Assembly: GCF_002575655.3 (NCBI RefSeq) | Contig: NC_053035.3 | Coordinates: 380,843,792-380,907,791 of the forward strand | DNA from: Aegilops tauschii subsp. strangulata | Lineage: Eukaryota > Streptophyta > Magnoliopsida > Poales > Poaceae | Direction of reading: 5' to 3' | Length of the DNA: 64,000 bases | Notes under the pieces: model-generated | The model's database searches: none | Told to the model about the DNA's origin: nothing | The model's input: only the letters and a program-made list of their open reading frames with translations | Program-made: the position numbers and the translations under genes | Part shown: in pieces, positions 1 to 11,671 of the stretch | Position numbering within the stretch: position 1 is the first letter of the stretch | How the letters are laid out: the number at the start of each line of letters is the position of its first letter

Positions 1-3000
1 GGCTGCTATCTTATAATCTTAAGTTGTGGGGTGTCTTCGCAGTACTCCTCTCTGAATCATGATCTGGCCAAGACAATAGCCACGGACAAGCCAGTGAGTA
101 CGTTTGAATGTACTCGCAAACATCAAGAACAGAAGATATACCGGATGCATATGCTCATGATGAATTAAAATATATGCATGTGCTGACTAAGAATTAAAGC
201 ATGGCATGACAACTATTCAAACGGTGCGTAAGGATAAATAAGTCATGTTATTAGTAAATCAAATAAATCAAATGGAACGTCGGGCGTTGGACCGCCCGAG
301 AAATTCCAACAGAAAATGCCAAACGGGTGTCTAGAAGAGAATCGGGCGAGACAGGACCACCCGAGACTCAAGCGATGCCACGAGAGGTCTTGAAAAGAAA
401 TGCCAAACGGGTGTCTAAAAGCGACGCCTCGAGAGGTCTTGAAATACATGCCATAGTCGGGTGTCTGAAGCGACGCCTCATAAAGGGCTTATAAGAAAAT
501 AATAACACAAGTATCCAGGTGGACTAGCCATCCCAAGTGATACTCAGAAAAGAAAAATAAACTTGAGTATTCCGGGTAGTCTAGCCATCCCGAGAGATAC
601 TCAAAGTTGCACATAAGAGGAAAAGGTTAGTCCACAACAATATTCATGTCAACAATAATATTCATAGTGGCACCTGTAATGACAATAATTATCCTGCATA
701 AGGAACCATAATCAATTTAATTATTTCCTCCGGAGACTGACACTAAGACCGACACTTGACCAACCCAAACTGTAGTCCTTAACCATAGACTTGGCTATTC
801 GAATAGATATAACTCTGCAGAGGGTGTACTCTCTACCCACGTGTATAGGATTTCTTTAGCCAACACAGAGACGCTGACTAATTCCCTTTACGTCCTTTGG
901 GTTGAAAACACACCTGACCAGCACACACCAGATTAACTTTCCGGATGCCTGGAATCGCCAAAAGCATCATTCAAGGGAAACTCTAAGGCCGGGAGACCAT
1001 CGTCCCGAGTAGCATGGGCTCACTATTAACACGCGCGGATTACAAGGGTTGCCCCCCTCTCGGCCCTGCCGGATACACCCATGCCCCTGACCCAATGACT
1101 GGCATTGCAGCCGGTACCTGGAAACCCTCATCGTGGCCTCTCTGTACGGTGTGTGCAGGGAAAGGGGTTAACAACTTACTGAACCGTACCCTGCTTGTGG
1201 CGGGGACAAGTGGTATCATGAACCAGTATGGGGGTTATCGGAACAAGACTCAATCTACAGTCAACTCAGGAGGTTTAAGTTGTCCTGCAATGGTTAGCAG
1301 AATATAACTCCTTGGCAGTACCCAACAGGGTCACCACCTGGTATGTCTCAACATACCCTCACTAATCATTCTCCTCGCAACGAGATTTCAGTCTCACAGT
1401 CACTTTTCTCGTGACTGATTCTTCCTGCAAATTAGCCTGGACCGACACAGGCACATATGGAAGATGATAATAACTGTACTCACTTATACTTCATGTTTAA
1501 GTGAAGATAAAATACCGTCAAGGGGAATCATGCATGTATGACCAATACCATGCAACTTTCATAAGAGTTCAACATATTTATAATTCAATTCTACATGCAA
1601 ACAAACAACTATACAATCACCATATCATGTGTTCAAGATGCTTGCCTTGAGCATGTAGAATGATTGGGTGCACTCCAAAACTTTGAAAACTATATCTCCC
1701 CTCCATTTCCTATTTTCAAAATATTATAATTACCACATAAATCCAAAACAGTGCTAAAAAGTTGTTTGGAAAATTTTGAAATAAATACTACAATAAACTA
1801 GATGAAATTTTGAAACATAACAGAAAATGAATCAAGTCATTTGGAGTTCATATGATTTTCCTATGGATTTACTAAGCTGGAATAATCAAGGAAATGGACT
1901 ATTTACTAGATCCAGCAAAAACCTGGCCTAGGAAAAATGTTCACCCTATCTGTCTAAATAGACCATGATTTAAGGAGTAGGCATAAATTTTAATCATCAA
2001 ATTTGGATATGCAATGGCTGCTGTGGAATTATTTGGAATCTGCTGGAAAAGAAAAAAGGAAACATATATTACTGTGATGGGCTGAGCAGAGACGCGCCCT
2101 GGGCGTGGTGTAGCCGCCTAGCGTTACTGGGCCGAGCCCAGTCGTTTGGCTGCGTGCGAGGGCTGCGACGTCGAAGGCGTATTCCCTGGAATACGCTTTA
2201 CCCGCGGGAAAGCAATTTCCACGGCACCCGTCTCCACTTTTCAACGCGGCGGGGGTTACGGGTCACTGACCATGGGCCCGCCTGGCCCACTGGTCAGGTT
2301 TGACTGGTTGCCGCGCGTGTCTTCTCCTCTGGACGAACAGAGGCGGCACTCCGGCGATGCTCGCCGGCGAACGGAGGCACCGTTCGGGAAGCGGAGGCCA
2401 CCGTCTTGCTCAGGAGGCCATGGCAGTTCGTCCGGTGGGAGGCATGACCAACGGAGGGCATGGGGTCACCGGCGGCGAGCTTCGCTTCGGACGGCGGCCG
2501 TCGGGCAGGGTGGGGATTTTGCCTACGGCAGCTCCCGAGCCAAATTGAACACGGGGAAGGATTCGTGGTGCTTCAGGGAGCTACTGGTGAAGAGAGTGGA
2601 GAGGGGGACGCCCTAATGGCGTCAGCATGAACGAGACAGAGGCGGCGGCCGTGGTCGCCGGAGAAGAAGAACACGACCTTTTCCGGTCGTTTGGCTACTA
2701 CTGTGGCTTACAGAGGGAGAGGGAGAGGTGGTGATGGATTGAGCGGGCTCGGGGTGAGATTTTATAGCGTGAGGGGGTCAGCTCCGCGGTGTCCAGAAGA
2801 TAAGCACGGCGGCAGCGATCATTACGGTGGCAGGTGAGGCCGTTGAGGTCGGCAGGGTGGTCGGTGAGGACGGTGGCCGCTCGAAGTTACTCCTGGGAGT
2901 AGCTGGGCTGCTCGGGACGCGCCATGCGGGTTGAGCAGAGACGTGGCCGTGCTGGACTCGTCGGGCGGCGGCCCTGGTCGCTGTTGACGGCTGTGGACAG

Positions 3001-4026
3001 CGCTCGGAGCCAAGCGGATGTGTCGGCGAGGGTCCAGGTGGTCTAGTTGATCCGGAGGTGGATCAGGTTGAGAGGGGGAGGTAGCAGAGACACGGCAGGA
3101 GCTCGGTGCCGACGGGTGCAAAACGGACGGTCTGGCTGCGCTCTCTGCACGCACCCCGGGTGCCGGACAGAATGCTAGGGTGGGATACAGTGATCAAATC
3201 AAGATGATATTTGGCAGGATAGTGCTAATGGAAACTATAGAGATGCTGGACATGGTGGTTTGGTCAAAAGAGCAAGTTTCAAATGGTGGTTTAGGGAGTT
3301 GCCAAATTCTTTCATGGTCACCACATGTTCGACAGAATGCTGGGGCAAGCTGGAGGACTTTGTTGGATTTGAAACTTGGCAGGGTGGGGCCTCTTTAGAT
3401 AATAGAGATGATGGTGGTGTTAGTTTGGCAAGTTTTACCAGAATTCAATTCTGGACAGAAACTTGAGATGAAGGTTTGATGGAGTTGATAGAAGCAAATG
3501 GTGCTGATCTCCTGTACTTATGGTTTTGGTTGGAAGGACTACAAGATGGAAAAGTTTCAGAATTAATGGATCTAGGAAAAATAGGGTTTCAGTTGTAACT
3601 CAAGAGTGGAACAGAAATGAAAAGAGGATGTTTCACCCAAAATTTCCAAAAGACGTAGTTAGGTTTTTGCATAACAGTGACATATAGGCATCACCTAACC
3701 TCTCATAATTTTGGTGGGATTTTTAAAGAATTATTTAAAATAGCTGTAGTGCATCAGAAGCATTTCAAGTATTGAAAATGCTCTTAAAAGTATTACTTTG
3801 TGGCAATTTTATTATGAAAATATTTTATACTGTAATTTATGATATAAATTAAACGATTTACAAAAGAACCAAGGACCACAACATTTCACAAAAATAATCT
3901 TCTATGGAGGGAAGAATTTTGTAAAACAAAAAACAGAAAAGGCTATGAAATTAATGAATAGCTCAAAATTTTATTTATGACCAAATTTTACTTTATAAAT
4001 TTTGATTAAATTTTTGGGGTGTTACA
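1..4026 (-). mobile_element. Long LTR of a minus-oriented LTR retrotransposon (5' terminus at 4026)
   Basis: Read on the minus strand, the block begins TGTAACACCCC at 4026, a common start for long grass gypsy LTRs. It runs through an AT-rich part (4026-3180), a GC-rich Pro/Arg-rich non-genic stretch (about 3180-2080) and a mixed part to the window edge. The LTR at 33195-35891 has the same three-part build, and both share a CTCTGCAGAG module (813-822 here, 35232-35241 there). The element's interior would lie left of the window. The base after 4026 resumes inside the gag of another element, so the predicted 5-bp target duplication is GGAGC (4027-4031); its partner is out of view. Small open frames here (for example 2146-2616 and 2822-3154) look like chance products of GC-rich DNA. 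The terminus is well supported; the claim that all 4 kb is one LTR is inference. Confidence 0.6.
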
Positions 4027-4701
4027 GGAGCTCATGGCGGCTCTCGTCAAGTATGCCGCCTCTGATAGTACTAAAGACCCTGAGTCTGATGAAGAGAAAG
4101 CTGGTAAGGGGAAGAAGAGCGGCAATACGAAGGGGCAGCAGCATAGCACGGCAGGTCAAGGCGGCAACGGTAAGCACAAGGCTGATGGCAATTTAGATTT
4201 TGTGGCTAACACCAATACACAGAATAATAATCAGTGTCGCAAGGGAAAGCCGCCCCGGCTTGGAGGGCCAAAATTTAACCTTGAGGCGATGATGAATCAG
4301 GCTTATCCAAAGCATGGTACACACGAGAAGCCGGCCACTCATCTGTGGAAGGATTGCTTCATCATGAGGGAGTATAGGAATTCCAATTTTTTCTAGAACA
4401 ATCATGGCCCAAATGGCGGTTCAGGATCCGGCTCTCACGGACCTGGCTTTGGTGGTGGCGGTTCAAACTCTGGTTTCCAGGGCCAAGGCAATCAAGGTGG
4501 TTTCAATCAGAAGTCTGGACAAGGGAATCAACAACGGCAGTCTGGTTATCAGAGTAATTCGAAGCAGTTTAATAGTGGACAGTATCATGTGTTCACCACG
4601 AGTCTATGTAAACGAGACCAGAAGATTCATAAAAGGGTGGTAAACGCAGTTGAGCCAGTGATTCCCCGTTACTTGCGATGGTCAGAACATCCTATTCTTT
4701 G
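4027..4701 (+). pseudogene. gag C-terminal fragment and start of protease region (element 1)
   Basis: The frame from 4028 gives a Lys/Glu/Ser-rich linker, then the remains of a zinc-binding region (PKHGTHEKPATHLWKDC, about 4309-4355) and a Gly/Asn-rich tail. The matching segment of element 2 reads CPKH..H....C, spaced CX2HX8HX4C; here the first Cys codon has become Tyr (TAT), so the knuckle is broken. A TAG at 4394-4396 replaces the TGG of element 2. After the tail, the conserved SGQYH block that opens the protease frame appears (about 4572), and the match ends at about 4701, where the element jumps to integrase. The N-terminal gag lies beyond the inserted LTR element to the left. Confidence 0.8.
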
Positions 4702-4727
4702 GAGCCAGTGATTCCCCGTTACTTGCG
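4652..4727 (+). repeat. 26-bp direct repeat at the internal deletion of element 1
   Basis: A 26-bp sequence starting GAGCCAGTGATTCCCC occurs at 4652-4677 and again at 4702-4727, with 24 bp between. The first copy sits in its expected place in the protease region. The second is followed at once by the integrase C-terminal region, so it marks the point where roughly 3.5 kb of pol is missing compared with element 2. It looks like a templated duplication made during repair or reverse transcription. Confidence 0.85.
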
Positions 4728-5030
4728 GCAGCTTGTTCGGCGATTTACCAGCAAGATCTGCGTCGTTATCATTTCTGAGAATATGAGCCACCGGGTTAAA
4801 ACTGGGACCTTTCAAGAAGGAGATTTGGTGCTCCGGCTCATCTAGGATCAAACTGGCATGCACAAGTTATCCCCACCTTGGGAAGGGCCCTTTGTGGTCA
4901 GCAAAAATCTGAACAACGGATCATACTACCTTATTGATGTTTGAGACCACAAGGACTCACACATGTCAGAGAAGGAGACCCGCCGGCCGTGGAATATTGC
5001 TCATCTTCGGCCTTATTACACCTGAGCCAC
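4728..5030 (+). pseudogene. Integrase C-terminal fragment (element 1)
   Basis: The segment aligns with 17758-18026 of element 2. It includes the GPFVVSKNLNNGSYYL-type block near 4885-4935 and the RRPWNIAHLRPYY tail near 4981-5022, the conserved end of gypsy pol polyproteins. The frame is broken: a TAG at 4843-4845, and a TGA at 4942-4944 where element 2 keeps CGA (17942-17944). No catalytic residues remain because the DDE core was deleted. It shows that element 1 once had a complete pol gene. Confidence 0.8.
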
Positions 5031-6329
5031 CGGCTCTGGTGATGTACATACTTTGTCATTGTATATATTATGATGAATATAATAAAGTCGACATCCCTGA
5101 TAATTGAGGGCCTTTGTCGTTTCATTTCTGAGAATATGAGTCTTTATTGTCACTTCATACGGTCACTTGGGGGCTTCCTTCTTATTGAGCATAGTTATGA
5201 TTTCCCTCTTGATCTGTCTTGTATGCCATGATTACGAAATACTTGGGGGCTTCCTGCTCATTGAGGATAGCTATGACTACCCTTCTGATCCGGCTTATAT
5301 GCCTAGAATGAAATATTGCTTGGGGGCTCCTTGTTAATGAACAGAGCTTTGTTGACCCTTGTAATAGGCTTGGACACTAGGTGTATTCACCAAAAAATCT
5401 GGGTTATCCTGCCTTTGTTTGCTTGCCACTCCGACTAGGTAATCCTGGAATGACTCGTTGTACTCTTGACAATCAATCTTGTAAAGACCCTCAATTTGTC
5501 AAAGTTAACACGGTGATTGGTCATGTGAGGTCCAGCTTACGGGTTTGAATTAAGGTTTAACTCAGCGGCTGTGCGGCCCTTGAATAGCACTTGACATTGA
5601 CGCTTGGCAGTCTATGAAAGCCTTGTTTTCTGATTTCTATTTGATTCGAACATTTTTTGAGGTTCGTCTTTCATGACATGTTAATACATGGTTGAAAACC
5701 GACAAGGGCCATGTTGCCTTATGGTTCATATATGAATTTATCCGGAGTTTTATTAACCCGTCCTAGTTTTGGACTTTAAGTCGCCAGGGTACGATGATTA
5801 TGTGCTTAGAGTGATGTGCTATAAGCTTTGGGATGTCACCCTTTGCTGCATATGGCATTGTAAGCCGGTGGTATGAATAGACTGAACAGGGCGTTGTGCT
5901 CTGTTTTTGGGCTATTACCCTTACTGCACGATATATGGTAAGCCGGCAGTATGAACAAATATCACAGGTATGATATTTATCTTGTTGTGATTATATGAGG
6001 TTTTGATGAACCGGCCCTGGTTATGGACTATTTAGTCATCAGTGGGTTTTTATGGGGTATTGTGGCCCGCCCTGGGGTAAACCGCCAGGGCACATGTTAT
6101 TTGCTTATGTGCAGGAAAAAATGATAAAGCATGGTGCATAATTGATGATATTATAAGCATAAGTGGCGGATCTTCAAATGATGGATCGCCAGTGTTTTGC
6201 AAATAAACACGCATGATGGCGTGACAGATCAGAATTGTGTAAACTAGCATATTACAATGCATCTTATGGCCCAAAAGGACAAGTGTTTTTTGAGACATAG
6301 CATGCAAATGCTACGACTGGTAAACCAGA
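5031..6329. other. 3' non-coding region of element 1
   Basis: No coding frame is convincing. The stretch corresponds to 18031-19318 of element 2 and shares with it short motifs such as TTGGGGGCTTC and TTAACCCG. It separates the end of pol from the converging 3' end of the antisense gene. AT-rich polyadenylation-like sequence (AATATAATAAA) lies near 5077-5088. Confidence 0.6.
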
Positions 6330-9300
6330 TCATAAATTAAGACTTCTAGTCCTGGCGGGTCGAAGCCTCCGGGTCATCCTGTGCTGCTTCTTCTTCTCCT
6401 TGGTTATCAATTGGCTGGATTCAGGCGAAGCCCACTTGATACCGGACAAAGCTCTAAACACAACCTCGTCATCTATAAGACTTGATGGATCAATGTTACG
6501 AGTCGGCGGGATGAGATCCACCTCTTGATGAACCGGTGCCTTCACCTTCTTGTTATCAGCATCATAAGCTGCCTGATATTGGGATAGATCTGTGTCTTCA
6601 GCCAGTTTGCTTCTACTGGACGCATTTCCCTTGCTATTTTTGCAAAGTCATCAGTGCTGAAGGGAGACCCGTCTTATTTTACAGTTGGGGAACCATTAGC
6701 CAAATCCTCTGGATCAAGATCTTCTTGCCATGCCTTTGCCCGGCTTAGGGCAGTCATGGCGCCGGCTCTGGCAGCTGATCGCTTTAAATCTTCAATCCGT
6801 TGGGGCAGCACCAATAGTTTTTCAAGTGTTTCCTTGATGAGGGAGGGTGGCTGTTTCTTATGAATAGAAGCACAGATTGACCGTTGAGCACCAGCGTATA
6901 GCTGCTCTACCAGAGTATAGACAGCCTTGAGCTTGATGCGCATGTCTGACCCCAACTTGGCGCTTTGGGAGACTACATCAGTGAAATTATTAGTAAACTA
7001 GTGGATGATTATGATATACTATTGGTGCAAAGGAAAGTATTTTTTGTTACTTACTGAAGATGGCCGAAGTCATGCTGTTGATTTGATGCTTTAAACCGGA
7101 TAACCCGTCAGTTACCAGTTTAAGGGCTGCTTCGGCTTCTTCTGCTCTTTTAGTAAAGCTGCCTTCTCGGTTTCCCAGCCGTTTCTATCAGTACTGAAGC
7201 TCTGTTTAAAATGCTCAATGTTTTCCAATGTAGTCTTCAGCTCTGACTTGGCTTTTGAAGTCTCTGATTGTTGAGTTTGAACATTGGCCCTTAGATCTTT
7301 GACTTGGGTTTCCTTCTCATTTAGTTCAGCCTGCAACATGAACAACATGGAAGGTATTATGATAATGATTATTTTTGATGTCCCAAGCACAATACAAGTA
7401 TTTTCCTTGGCACTTGGGGGCTAATGCCTATTGCTCTTTTCAAAAGACAAGTTCATATGATGACTCGGGCAAAATGATGTGATCCAGTGGTAAAGGCTAC
7501 ATACTTGGATTTTATTTATAGTTATGGTGATAAGTCCCAGTTTATTCATACTGCTTCAACCGGCCCTTGGGGGCTACACGTGCAAAGTTGATCACTGCTA
7601 ATTGAAGTCTCGGCTTAATTTGATATTTAAGCCGGCCCTTGGGGGCTACTAGTTTGATCTTCACATATTTATGACTATCTATAAAGTCTACAGTACATTC
7701 AATGCTATCATGTTCTATAGACTTGGTGGCTGATAGAGGTATATTTATGAGGAGGATTGTGCTGGATTACCTCAAAGAGCTCCTTCATCAAGTTGACCAA
7801 GACGGCCTCAATGTCATGGCTGGTGTGAAGACGGTTCAAATAACCAGAGTGAATTTCGCGAGCACTAAATTGAGCATAGCCTTCCAAGTCAACTTTCCAT
7901 TTTCCCTTATCAACAGTAGAGAATTCCTCCTTGGCGCTGTGTTTGGACAGAGCAATGGGGTTGCCTGGGGCCTGATAAGCCGTCCTAGTAATCATTATAT
8001 CATCAGATTCATGAGCTGGCTGAGCAGGGCTGGGCGGTTTATCATTTTCTGGATCAGCATCCATGGCATCTTGGGTAACGGGTTAGTCTTCTAGAGGAGG
8101 ATCATCCATAACAGCTTCTGACACTTGATGCAAAGTCTGAGTTGTGGCATGTTGTTCCGGATCGAATTTTTTTGGCTCTTCAGCCGGTTTGTCAATTTTC
8201 TGCTTTTTGCTGGGCTTTGCCATAGCATCGAAAAGGAAGCATAAGACAGGGTTAATATGACAATTAAGTGCACGATTCAAAGCGGATAGATTTAATATTC
8301 TCACCCAGGCACAGTCTTGAAAGCTAGGATTTGAGTCCCAGTTGAGTGGCCGGAGGAGGAATGAGATGTTCCCTGATAGTTTGAATCAGGCGGATTAAGA
8401 GGTTGTCGAAAAAGACCTGCCTTGGGATAAGATAAGTCAAAAATATTTGAAACCTCCGGTCGACGCTTGTGAGGTGTTGGGTGTTTGGTAAGCTGGAGTA
8501 ATTCCGCCGCTGCTGTTCCGGGTTGTGTGGCGAGCTTCATGTTGCTGCTTCTTCAAAAGAAAGTTGGGATCCAAATAAGCTAAAGGATGGGATAATCTTA
8601 CTTTCTGGCTTGCTTGACGAATTTTCTATCTTGGCAGAGGATCAGAGTCGGAGGAAAGGATAGTTACCTCTTCAGCATTGTCTTGCTTCCCTCCGCATCA
8701 TCCTGATAGTGATCATTATCAATAAGATATACAAAAAATGAGCCAAGGGCGTCAAGTGTTACCTCGTCATCATCATCTTTATCATCCAAGTTGAATAACT
8801 CGGCGGGATTGGATTTCTTCTTAGCAGGCTTTTTGATAGCTTTGCTCTTTGTCCGGGTTTTCTTGGCCTGCTTATCCTGCAGCTTCCTAGTCCAAAAAGG
8901 TGAATCGGCCTGCAAAAAATTAAATGGGTATGAAAAGGCAATTTAAGAGAAGGTATGATTCAATTATGAAGTTGGTTAATAGCTTATAGCTAGCGGTTTG
9001 TTAACAGAGCAGAAAGGATTTAATCCGACTTTGCTGCAGTCTTCCAAGCTCTCATTCAACACAGTTTTGGTCATATTATTGTTGTCTTCATTAGTCATTT
9101 CAATCTGACAGTGGCGTTGAGGATCTTTTAACTTGCCGGTGTACTCGCAAATTACGCCAGGCCGGTGGCTTAAAGGCAAGACCCTCCAGGCGACCCAGCA
9201 TCGAACAGATCAATTCCAGTCAAGCCATTAGCCATAAAGACTCGGATTTTTGAAAAAACTGGCATATATTTCTCCCGTTCTGCTGTACTGATGCGATGGA

Positions 9301-9886
9301 AGAGGATGCCTGTTGCTTAGCCGGTTGGCGCGATAACTCGGCAGAGGGTTTTCCCCTTCTGGAGAAGTGTCTTTGCAATAAAACCAGGTTTGGTTCCAGT
9401 CTTTGGGATGACTGGGCAGAGTGGCGGTTGGGAAAGTGGCTTCTTTCCGTCGTTGTATAGAAATGCCACCTATCTCTAGGCTGGGCCTGTCTGTGAACTC
9501 GTTCTGCCGGTTTAAGTAATGGAACTCCCTGAATAGTTCTACGGTCGGCTCCTGTTGAAGGTATACCTCGCAGAATACTTGGGAGTTGCAGATGTTTGAA
9601 ATGGAGTTTGGTCCAATATCTTGTGGATGGAGCTTGAAAAACTGCAGCACAGCGCGTAAGAATTTTGAGCAGGGAGGGCTGAAGCCCCGGATCATATGAT
9701 CAGTAAAGACAATTACTTCACCATCCTTGGGCTCAGGAGGAGTTTCAGTGCCTGGAACCCTCCAATGGATGACATCTTTTTTGGCTAGGACGCCAGTCTG
9801 AACATATTTGTTCAAGTCTTCCTCGGTGACCCGGGAAACGACCCAGTTGCAGGCAGTGACAGTTTTGACCTTTTTGGGAGAAAGGC
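6330..9886 (-). pseudogene. Antisense gene of element 1 (gypsy-type 'transposase_28-like' domain, coiled coil)
   Basis: Exons inferred from frames and splice signals, in transcript order: 5' exon ending at 10586, then about 9886-9190, 9179-8988, 8909-8310, 8215-7708, 7330-7130 and 6963-6345. The first coding exon contains HWRVPGTETPPEPKDGEVIV followed by PNSISNICNSQVFCEVYL, which resembles the Pfam family called 'putative gypsy type transposon' (PF04195) in grass genomes. Later exons are Lys/Pro-rich. They include SKHSAKEEFSTVDKGKWK, a coiled coil (about 7330-7130) and a C-terminal DLDPEDLANG motif. Such extra antisense frames are known from Tat elements; their role is not established. This copy is damaged: the donor after the second coding exon reads AT instead of GT (8986-8987), and stops interrupt the last exon. 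It lies in the same place and order as 19319-23523 of element 2. The domain name is from memory of the family and should be verified. Confidence 0.7.
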
Positions 9887-10579
9887 CTAAAAGGAAGCAA
9901 TATTACTGGTTTAAGATTATGTTGTTAATTCGGACAAGTGATTCAAAAACAAAGTACTACAAACAGCTGACGTGTTGAGCCGGAAAAGGAACATTGAAGT
10001 ACACGGATATTCATATTGGCAGTTTAAAAGGAGGATAATGGTACCTGCCGGGTTAAGGATTATGCTATTAAACCGACCAAAGGTAGAAAGCCAAGTACAT
10101 GGTGCAGAACCAAATTATGAAAATGAATAAGCAAGCATGGTTAAGCTGGAGATGATTGCCGGATTATATAAATTATGAAGCGTATAATGGCAGCTTAAAC
10201 GGGGCCTAATGTTGCACGACGGGTCTCGGTTTAAGGTATAAGCCGCCATAACAGTTATGGTACTTCAAATATATCAGTGAAAATTTTGTGAAGTGTTGGA
10301 CAAACAGATTTTGCAAACTAGAGCAATAATTTTGGATCTACCGTAGTTTAGAAACAGCAGTAAAATTCTAAACGTAAGGTGGAGGCTGTAGAAAAGTTTG
10401 TGTGCTCCAATGAGATTTTCTATGGAGAGGAGGTATTCTGATGCTAAACCAGTGCGCACAAGTTTCACATCATGTTCAGATCAAAAGCTACTCGGACTAA
10501 AGGAGAAAGTGAAGAACGGCGAAGAACACTGATGAACAAGGCTAACCCTAATGCAGATCTGAGGTATAAGGAGATGAAT

Positions 10580-10772
10580 ACTTACGGATGCAGATGGACT
10601 GCGGTGGGCGCTGGCGTTCTCTGGTCCCGTCAGGTCGATGCAGCGGCCTGAGTTGGTGCAGCGGACGGAGGACGGCGGCGGCGGAGCTCAAGGCTGCAGA
10701 GGAGTTGCGAGAGGAAGATGAAGATGAGGAGGCAAGGGGGGGAAATGATAAAGACCCCCGTCCCTATTTATA
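10580..10772 (-). promoter_or_regulatory. Antisense TATA box and first splice donor (element 1)
   Basis: On the minus strand a TATAAATAGG box (10772-10763) is followed about 180 bp downstream by a consensus donor GTAAGT (10585-10580), so the 5' exon would end at 10586. The same pair occurs at the same place in element 2 (23711-23702 and 23522-23517) although the surrounding sequence has diverged. This points to a promoter and leader exon for the antisense gene. It lies just inside the 3' LTR. Confidence 0.65.
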
Positions 10773-11045
10773 AGAGGATGGATACAAGGTATGCGCTGGA
10801 ATCGAGGAGGCCGAAATCATCATGTGGCTACAAGGACGCCTCGATTTTCAGGATGATCCTTAAGATAAGGATCAGTTAAAGATGTTCTGGGCCTCGTGCG
10901 AAATGACATCATGGCGGGTTAACATAATTCTATGAGCTGACGTCATGGCGGGTTACAGCAAATTCGTTAAACAGGCGATGCAAGATTTTGACAAGTCAGG
11001 TATTAAAGATTGATGTGAACAGGTTCAAATCAACCTGGGGCCTAA

Positions 11046-11104
11046 TGTTGGGGATATAACTACTGGGTATGAGCCGCCCAGGAGGGGCCGGGTCATACCA
11101 CTGG
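11046..11104 (+). mobile_element. First 59 bp of the element 1 3' LTR
   Basis: It starts TGTTGGGGATATAAC straight after the polypurine-like TGGGGCCTAA (11036-11045). It then gives way at 11105 to another TGTTGGGG, the start of element 2. The 59 bp carry variants (ACTACTGGGTATGAG) that differ from element 2's own LTR (ACTATTGAGTATAAA), so they are not a tandem duplication inside one LTR. The rest of this LTR resumes at 24555. Confidence 0.85.
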
Positions 11105-11642
11105 TGTTGGGGATATAACTATTGAGTATAAACCGCCCAGGAGGGGCCGGGTTATACTCATAAGGAGTCATCCGCATTGAAGCCCATAAAGACAAGGAGT
11201 ATGGCGTTTTACTACAGAGGTTTAAAGGCCCAAGGCCCAAAGGCAGATTAGGGCCCGTAGACATAAACCGCCATGTAACATGTAACTTGTGTAGTAAGGT
11301 AGGAGAAGGTAGAAACCGAGGCGGACACATGTATGAGCCGGCCTCGGGATTTTGTAGACCACCGGGCGTCGACCTGTGTATATAAAGGGACGACCCGGCG
11401 GCGGTTCAAGGACAAGAAACAACAACTCGAGAGCCAGGCATAGCGAACTCGCTCCCTGGTCATCGAAACCCTAGCAATTCCACAAAAACTGGATTAGGCC
11501 TTTACCCTTCACCGCAAGGGGCCGAACCAGTATAAACTCCCCGTGTCCTTTGTCCGGTTTAACCCCTTTAAGCTAATCTCATTGCGATGGCTCCATGACT
11601 AAGTTCTCACAGTAGGACAACTGCCGTGACAAACCCACGACA
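11105..11642 (+). mobile_element. 5' LTR of element 2
   Basis: The LTR runs from TGTTGGGG to ACGACA and matches 24018-24554 at nearly every base. A TATA box (TATATAAAG, 11379-11387) precedes a CG-rich start region and the transcribed part. Short open frames on the minus strand here (11025-11463) are shadows in LTR sequence. Confidence 0.9.
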
Positions 11643-11644
11643 GT

Positions 11645-11662
11645 TGGCGCCCACCTTGGGGC
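11645..11662 (+). other. Primer binding site of element 2
   Basis: TGGCGCCCACCTTGGGGC starts two bases after the LTR. This is the usual form for grass gypsy elements of this group. The exact tRNA was not assigned here. Confidence 0.8.
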
Positions 11663-11671
11663 TATCGCACG

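Larger units (their letters stand above)
4027..11104 (+). mobile_element. Element 1: Tat-lineage Ty3/gypsy retrotransposon, left part
   Basis: This stretch holds, in order, the 3' end of gag, a deletion junction, the integrase tail, a long 3' non-coding region, an antisense gene and the first 59 bp of the 3' LTR. The remaining LTR lies at 24555-25015, after element 2. The order matches element 2 segment by segment, but the two differ at many positions, so they are separate subfamily members and not a recent duplicate. The left part of gag was displaced by the LTR element ending at 4026. The antisense gene and the additional RNase H seen in element 2 place both in the Tat group (the RIRE2/Grande/Retand type). 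Protease, RT and most of integrase are missing, so the copy depended on other elements or is dead. Confidence 0.8.

Noticed and set aside
2146..2616. A 156-codon frame
   Set aside because: It is in the GC-rich part of the minus-oriented LTR, Arg/Gly-rich, with no recognisable motif.
11046..11163. A 59-bp tandem duplication at an LTR start
   Set aside because: The first copy differs from the second in the same way the element 1 LTR does, and its continuation is found at 24555; a nested insertion explains it better.
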